A DNA stretch of 64,000 bases. Origin: Burkholderiaceae bacterium (GTDB taxonomy: Bacteria > Pseudomonadota > Gammaproteobacteria > Burkholderiales > Burkholderiaceae_E). The position numbers and the translations under genes were made by a program. The stretch is taken from NCBI GenBank assembly GCA_024235875.1, contig JACKLP010000002.1, positions 372,001 through 436,000 of the forward strand, read 5' to 3'. Below, piece by piece: positions 59,702-64,000 of the stretch; within the stretch, counting starts at the first letter, position 1; each line of letters begins with the position of its first letter. The notes under the pieces were generated by a model. It saw nothing but the letters and a program-made list of their open reading frames with translations, was not told the origin of the DNA and searched no databases.

Positions 59702-60304
59702 GTGAAACGGTTTCTCGAATCGCTTCGAATTCAGCGCTGGGACGATCATCGCTACTACCACCAGAGCCGGATCAACCAGACCCTTCATCTGTTCAGTGCA
59801 CTGAGCTTTCTCATCGCCTACGTGATGCTGCTGACCGATCCGGTCGTGGCATCGCTGGTGGGTTGGCTGGTCGCGATGACCCTGCGCCAGGCCGGGCACT
59901 TCTTCTTCGAGCCCAAGGGCTATGACCATGTCAACGATGCGACCCACGACCACAAGGAGCGCATCAAGGTCGGCTACAACCTGCGGCGCAAAGTGGTCTT
60001 GCTATCGATCTGGGTCGCGATCCCGCTCGTCCTGCTTCTGGACAAGGACGCCTACGGCATGCTCGACCACTACGACGGCGGCTATCTACGCCGCGTCGGC
60101 TTGCTGTGGCTGGGCCTGGGCGTGGCGGGTCTGGTGCTTCGTACCCTCTATCTGTGCCTTGCGCGCGGTGCCGAGACCGGCTTCGTCTGGATGGCGAAGA
60201 TCCTCACCGATCCGTTCCACGACGTGAAGCTCTACTACAAGGCCCCGTTCCACCTGATGCGCGGCGAACTCATCGATCCGATGCCGCACGCCCGACAGGG
60301 TTGA
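59702..60304 (+). CDS. Membrane protein with Mpo1/DUF962-like pattern
   Basis: A 200-residue membrane protein (GTG 59702) with about four hydrophobic segments. The start, YYHQSRINQTLHLFSALSFLIAYVMLL followed by TLRQAGHFFFEPKGYDHV, carries an H-x-x-R-x-N-Q-x-L-H element and a G-H-F-F-F-E element. These resemble the conserved His/Asn and H/E of the Mpo1 family (DUF962), whose yeast member is an iron-dependent dioxygenase of 2-hydroxy fatty acid alpha-oxidation. The match is by eye only. The 3-prime end overlaps the convergent aminotransferase gene by 35 bases. It stands between lipid-related genes. Confidence 0.6.
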   Translation: MKRFLESLRIQRWDDHRYYHQSRINQTLHLFSALSFLIAYVMLLTDPVVASLVGWLVAMTLRQAGHFFFEPKGYDHVNDATHDHKERIKVGYNLRRKVVLLSIWVAIPLVLLLDKDAYGMLDHYDGGYLRRVGLLWLGLGVAGLVLRTLYLCLARGAETGFVWMAKILTDPFHDVKLYYKAPFHLMRGELIDPMPHARQG

Positions 60305-61952
60305 GCGTCGCCAGCATTTCGCGAAGCATGCGTCGGCGGATATCCCGGTCGGTCGTCGAGCCGTCGTGCCACCACCAGCCATCGTCGGACATCCGACGCG
60401 CGGCCCGCACGAAGCGATCGACGACCAGCCTGAACTCGGATTCGTCGAAGTCGATGGTGAATATCAGTCGGCCGCTTCCGACCCAGCTCAACGCGAGCCC
60501 TTCGTCGCGGAGATAGAACTGAAACATCCAGTTATAGCGCGATGGATGGCTGTAGAGAATCGTCCAGATCGTGGACAGGTTCGCGACTCGCACCGGCAGC
60601 CCCTCCGCATCCAGGCGGTCGTTGAGTGCGCTTGCCCGGGCATTCCATCGCTCGTCCAGGCCGACATAGGCTTGGCGCACTTGTGGTGTGTCCAACTTCG
60701 ACAAGAAGGCGTTCATTGCCCCCATCACATAGGGGTGGGCATTGAAGGTGCCGCGAGCGAAACAGATGTCGGCAGGCCGATCCGCCCGAAAACGACGCAT
60801 CAGTTCGTGTCCTCCGCACAGGACACCGACCGGCAAGCCGCCGCCCAGGGTCTTGCCATAGGTGACGAGATCGGCGCGTACGTCGAAGTAGGCCTGCGCG
60901 CCACCGGGATCCAGCCTGAAGCCCACGAAGACCTCGTCGAGGATCAACACGATGCCGCGCCGGTCGCAGACCTCGCGCAGCTTACGCAGCCACTGCGAGT
61001 ACGCCTTGCGATCGTAGTGTGCCGCTCGGGCGCTATCGACCAGGGCGGAATCGCCTGGTGCGTTCTTGTTCGGATGGAGCGCCTGGATGGGGTTCACGAG
61101 CACGCAGGCGATGTTGCGTCGCCGCTCCAGCACCTTCAGGCTGGCGTCATCCATGTCGGCCAGCGTGTAGGTCGCGCGCGGTGCGATCGGCGTGCCCACG
61201 CCCGGCTGAACATCGTCCCACCAACCATGGTAGGCGCCACAGAAGCGCACCAAGTGGCTACGACCGGTGTGGTATCGCGCCAGTCGAACCGCCTGCATGA
61301 CCGCCTCGGTGCCGGACATGTGGAACGAGACTTCGTCCATCCCCGAGATTCGGCGCAGGCGCTCGACGTTGGCGACCACGACCGGGTGGTAGGCGCCCAG
61401 CACCGGGCCGAGCGACGCGGCGGTCTGGCTGCCTTCGGCGATGCACTGCTTGTAGAAGTCGTAGCCGAAGACATTGACCCCGTACGAGCCGCTGAGGTCG
61501 ATGAATTCGTTGCCATCGACGTCGGTGAGTCGCACGCCTGCCGACGAGGCCATGAACGAGCCGGTGCGCAGGTGCGTGCGCACCTGTCGGCTGAACGGGA
61601 ACGGCACGCGATAGACCGAGGTGAACTGAAGATCGGAAAGGCCATCGTGAAGCGACGCGCCCAGCGCGCTGGCGCGTGGGAACTTCGCGTCGAACGATTG
61701 CTGCAGTCTCTCGAAGCCGGCGCGCCGCAAGGCGCCGATCGGGGCGGGCGCATCATCGGCGTGGAAAAAGGCTTCGCCGGTGAACTCATAGTGCGGAAGC
61801 AGTCGAGCGACCCGTCTCGACATCCGCGCGTGCCCGGCAAGCGAGCGATGCTTCGCTCGCGAAAGACGCAGCCGGTTGTAGGCTGCGCCAAGCATCGGCA
61901 CGGCCACCGCGGTCCCGGCCGCGTAGAAAGTCCAGTCGCCCACCATGTCCAA
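60270..61952 (-). CDS. Membrane-anchored class III aminotransferase (GSA-aminomutase-like)
   Basis: A 560-residue PLP enzyme. An N-terminal hydrophobic segment (WTFYAAGTAVAVPMLGAAYN) is followed by about 90 residues without a known domain, then the class III core: GVRLTDVDGNEFIDLSGSYGVNVFGYDFYKQ, SGTEAVMQAVRLARYHTGRSHLVRFCGAYHGWWDD, ILDEVFVGFR (PLP Asp) and VTYGKTLGGGLPVGVLCGG with the PLP lysine. It resembles glutamate-1-semialdehyde aminomutases and the amine-transfer domains of polyketide systems, but is about 130 residues longer. It may aminate a membrane-bound carbonyl. Divergent from the decarboxylase gene, 50 bases between the starts. Confidence 0.85.
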   Translation of the reverse strand: MDMVGDWTFYAAGTAVAVPMLGAAYNRLRLSRAKHRSLAGHARMSRRVARLLPHYEFTGEAFFHADDAPAPIGALRRAGFERLQQSFDAKFPRASALGASLHDGLSDLQFTSVYRVPFPFSRQVRTHLRTGSFMASSAGVRLTDVDGNEFIDLSGSYGVNVFGYDFYKQCIAEGSQTAASLGPVLGAYHPVVVANVERLRRISGMDEVSFHMSGTEAVMQAVRLARYHTGRSHLVRFCGAYHGWWDDVQPGVGTPIAPRATYTLADMDDASLKVLERRRNIACVLVNPIQALHPNKNAPGDSALVDSARAAHYDRKAYSQWLRKLREVCDRRGIVLILDEVFVGFRLDPGGAQAYFDVRADLVTYGKTLGGGLPVGVLCGGHELMRRFRADRPADICFARGTFNAHPYVMGAMNAFLSKLDTPQVRQAYVGLDERWNARASALNDRLDAEGLPVRVANLSTIWTILYSHPSRYNWMFQFYLRDEGLALSWVGSGRLIFTIDFDESEFRLVVDRFVRAARRMSDDGWWWHDGSTTDRDIRRRMLREMLATLNPVGRAASDR

Positions 61953-62002
61953 GCTCCACTCTGGGGATCGGCGCGACGCTACTTCCGCTGCGTGACAAAG
62001 TC

Positions 62003-62896
62003 ATGACCGCGACGAGCCGACTGCGCCGCATCGTCTCGCATGAGGGGCTGAACTTCGCGCTCACCAACTGGCTGCCGCGACGCGGCCTCACTCGCCTGTT
62101 CGGCTGGTTCAGTCGGATCGAACAGCCGTGGGTGAGGGACCTGTCGATCCGCTGCTGGCGGGTATTCACCGACCTGGACCTCTCGGACGCACGCCAAGGC
62201 GAGTTCCGTTCCCTCCACGACTGTTTCACGCGCGAGTTGGTGCCGGGGGCACGTCCGTTCTGCCAGGAGCCGGATCTGCTCGGCAGTCCGAGCGACGCGA
62301 TCGTCGGCCAATGCGGGCGGATCGACGGTGCGACGCTGCTGCAGGCCAAGGGCCGGGCCTACCGGCTCGAGGAGTTGCTGGTCGACGCGTCGCTCGCCGA
62401 AGCCATGCGCGACGGCAGCTACGTCACGCTCAGGTTGACATCGGCCATGTACCACCGCTTCCACTCGCCGGCCGGGTTGCGGGTGAAGCGGGTCACCTAT
62501 GTCAGCGGCGACGTGTGGAACGTGAATCCGCCGGCGCTCGACCGGGTCGAGCGCCTCTACTGCCGAAACGAGCGCGCGATTCTCGAGACCGTCCTCGACG
62601 AGACCACGGCGATCGCCGCCGGCACGCGCCTGCTGCTGGTCCCGGTGGCGGCGATCCTGGTGGCGAGCATCCGGCTGCGGTTCCTGGATGTGCGCTTGCA
62701 CCTGCGCTACAACGGGCCGAACCGAATCGAGTGTGATGCCGGCCTCGCGCGGGGGGCCGAGATGGGTTGGTTCGAGCACGGGTCGACCATCATCGTGCTG
62801 GCCCCGCCCGGATTTCGCCTCGCAGACGGCATCTCCGCCGGCCGGCGCGTGCGCGCGGGCGAGGCCCTGTTGCGCGCGTCTGACGATTCACGCTGA
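62003..62896 (+). CDS. psd: Phosphatidylserine decarboxylase proenzyme
   Basis: A 297-residue decarboxylase with the self-cleavage site EHGST (Gly260-Ser261; E. coli Psd has LGST at 253-256). Other catalytic elements are Asp98 (GSPSDA) and His154 (MYHRFHSP), at the same relative spacing as Asp90 and His147 of E. coli. Cleavage before Ser261 gives the pyruvoyl cofactor. It would convert phosphatidylserine to phosphatidylethanolamine, or act on a related head group. The start at ATG 62003 has no strong ribosome site. It is the first of three genes on the plus strand here. Confidence 0.88.
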   Translation: MTATSRLRRIVSHEGLNFALTNWLPRRGLTRLFGWFSRIEQPWVRDLSIRCWRVFTDLDLSDARQGEFRSLHDCFTRELVPGARPFCQEPDLLGSPSDAIVGQCGRIDGATLLQAKGRAYRLEELLVDASLAEAMRDGSYVTLRLTSAMYHRFHSPAGLRVKRVTYVSGDVWNVNPPALDRVERLYCRNERAILETVLDETTAIAAGTRLLLVPVAAILVASIRLRFLDVRLHLRYNGPNRIECDAGLARGAEMGWFEHGSTIIVLAPPGFRLADGISAGRRVRAGEALLRASDDSR

Positions 62897-62917
62897 TGTC
62901 ATCGAACTGTCGTCGAA

Positions 62918-63709
62918 GTGTCAACGCAAGAGATCAAAACAAGCATGAAGCACACTGCGGATTCCGAATCCATGCCAAGAAGCCTCTCGGTGAGCCTGCC
63001 GGAACGTGTTCCCGGTGGCGGGTTCAGTCTCGACCCGGACATGCTCAAGCTTGTCCTCGAGCGCGCCCGGCCGCTGGGCCACCGAGAGGACAAGAACACG
63101 GCGAATCTCGGATTCGGATTCATCTACTACGGCCTGGTGCGCGCCTTGCGGCCCTCGCACGTTGTCGTGGTCGGCTCCGGCTATGGATTCTCGGTCGTCT
63201 GCCTGGCCCTGGGACTGCGAGACAACGGTGCGGGCCGGCTCAGCTTCGTGGATCCGTCGTATTCGCTGCTCGCGGACGGCCCGTTCAGGACCGTCGGTGG
63301 AACCGCGCAATGGAGTGATCCCTCGAAGGTGCGGGCGCACTTCGACGCCTTCGGCGTCGGCGACATCGTGACGCACTACCGTATGACCAGCGAGGCCTTC
63401 TTCGCCGACTATGCGGCGCGTGAACTACCGCCGATCGACGTGGGCTTCATCGACGGCAACCACAGCTACCAGGCCGTGCGCCACGATTTCCTGGCGATGC
63501 TCGCCCGCGCGCGACGCAACAGCTATCTGCTGCTGCATGACACGAACATCTACGTGCGGGAGTTGGTTCGGCATGCCGGCGTCAAGCGCTGGCTCAAGGC
63601 GGTGGCGCAGCGGCCGGACGATTTCGAGGTGCTCGATTTCCCATTCGACAGCGGCGTGGCGATGGTTCGCATCGTGAAGGATGGTCCGTGGCAGGCCGTC
63701 GAGCCATGA
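62918..63709 (+). CDS. Class I SAM-dependent methyltransferase
   Basis: A 263-residue methyltransferase. Motif I is VVVVGSGYGFSVVCLALGL, followed by LSFVDPSYS (post-I acidic), and PPIDVGFIDGNHSYQAVRHDFLAML, a DG-N-H-SY element typical of the Methyltransf_24 group. Then YLLLHDTNIY. The GTG at 62918 gives an N-terminal tail; ATG 62945 is another possible start. The stop overlaps the next gene (ATGA). Substrate unknown; the position between two decarboxylases makes a lipid head-group methyl transfer plausible. Confidence 0.82.
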   Translation: MSTQEIKTSMKHTADSESMPRSLSVSLPERVPGGGFSLDPDMLKLVLERARPLGHREDKNTANLGFGFIYYGLVRALRPSHVVVVGSGYGFSVVCLALGLRDNGAGRLSFVDPSYSLLADGPFRTVGGTAQWSDPSKVRAHFDAFGVGDIVTHYRMTSEAFFADYAARELPPIDVGFIDGNHSYQAVRHDFLAMLARARRNSYLLLHDTNIYVRELVRHAGVKRWLKAVAQRPDDFEVLDFPFDSGVAMVRIVKDGPWQAVEP

Positions 63710-64000
63710 CACTGGCGCTCGTCCTCGCGGCGACCTTGCTGATGTGCGCCTGGGTGTTCTGGCGCTTCTACTGGTTCTATCGCGATCCGCTTCGCCACCC
63801 GCCTGCTGCGCCCGGCATCGTGAGTCCGGCCGATGGCACGGTGGTCTATGTGAAGCGGGCGGCGCCGGGCGAGGACGTGGTCGTGATCAAGCGCGGACTT
63901 GCCGCGCGAATCGCGGACATCGTGAAGGAAGATGTCCGATCGCCCAAGGTGGTGATCGGCATCTTCATGAGCCCGTTCGATGTGCACTACAACCGAGTCC
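63706..64000 (+). CDS. Phosphatidylserine decarboxylase-related protein, 5-prime part
   Basis: The frame starts at ATG 63706 in an overlap with the methyltransferase stop and runs off the window end, leaving about 98 codons. After an N-terminal hydrophobic helix the protein reads FWRFYWFYRDPLRHPP, GIVSPADGTVVYVKRAAPGEDVVVIKRG, and VVIGIFMSPFDVHYN, which are the marks of the short (type II/archaeal-like) decarboxylases, with Asp (SPADG) and His (DVHYN) of the active site. The Gly-Ser self-cleavage site would lie downstream. Since a full psd is at 62003, this is a second, different decarboxylase. Confidence 0.85.
   Translation, partial: MTLALVLAATLLMCAWVFWRFYWFYRDPLRHPPAAPGIVSPADGTVVYVKRAAPGEDVVVIKRGLAARIADIVKEDVRSPKVVIGIFMSPFDVHYNRV

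Overview
The window is high-GC, gene-dense DNA with short gaps and many ATGA-type stop/start overlaps. The gene set (N-type ATPase operon, ECF sigma/ChrR pair with cyclopropane fatty acid genes, badR-badHI alicyclic acid genes, CaiB and TRAP-type genes, OPT transporter) suggests a metabolically versatile betaproteobacterium of Burkholderiales type. That is inferred from gene content only; no rRNA or tRNA gene was seen. I found no insertion sequence, prophage or CRISPR array.

Layout. 0-4.2 kb: racemase tail, an ABM-domain protein, a RibD-like reductase, two small membrane proteins, a MAPEG protein that looks internally deleted, an acetyltransferase and a DMT exporter. 4.2-13.7 kb: a membrane-lipid stress locus. 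An ECF sigma factor and its ChrR zinc anti-sigma face a seven-gene overlapping operon with two CFA-type methyltransferases, a desaturase, a flavoprotein, DUF1365, DUF1295 and DUF2878 proteins. A DUF6134/DUF2177 pair follows. The three transcription units share the promoter architecture TGATCC-N16-CGTA. 13.7-17.2 kb: P460-type cytochrome, orphan TRAP binding protein, tandem-CDGSH protein, HD protein and small secreted proteins. 17.2-30.1 kb: acyl-CoA catabolism, centred on badR/badH/badI and an acyl-CoA dehydrogenase, which points to cyclohexanecarboxylate-type ring degradation to pimeloyl-CoA; a D-aminoacylase-like enzyme, crotonase, CaiB racemase, ligase, IMPase and amidase flank it. 32.2-39.3 kb: a complete-looking N-ATPase operon, atpD-C-Q-B-E-F-A-G, without atpR, with a racemase gene overlapping its end. 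39.3-52.4 kb: SpmA/SpmB-type membrane protein, DadA-like oxidoreductase, GGDEF-EAL protein, carboxylesterase, TtuC-like dehydrogenase with an acyl-CoA synthetase, PhzF-like isomerase and OPT transporter. 52.5-58.3 kb: phoU-pstS-pstC-pstA-pstB with a Pho-box-like site and a strong hairpin between pstS and pstC. 58.3-64 kb: a possible lipid-modification cluster: GT4 glycosyltransferase, Mpo1-like membrane protein, membrane-anchored class III aminotransferase, phosphatidylserine decarboxylase, a SAM methyltransferase and a second decarboxylase cut by the window end.

The most unusual items are the divergent sigma promoters with their lipid operon, the N-ATPase lacking AtpR and the helix-1 carboxylate of subunit c, and the two-decarboxylase lipid cluster next to the phosphate uptake genes.
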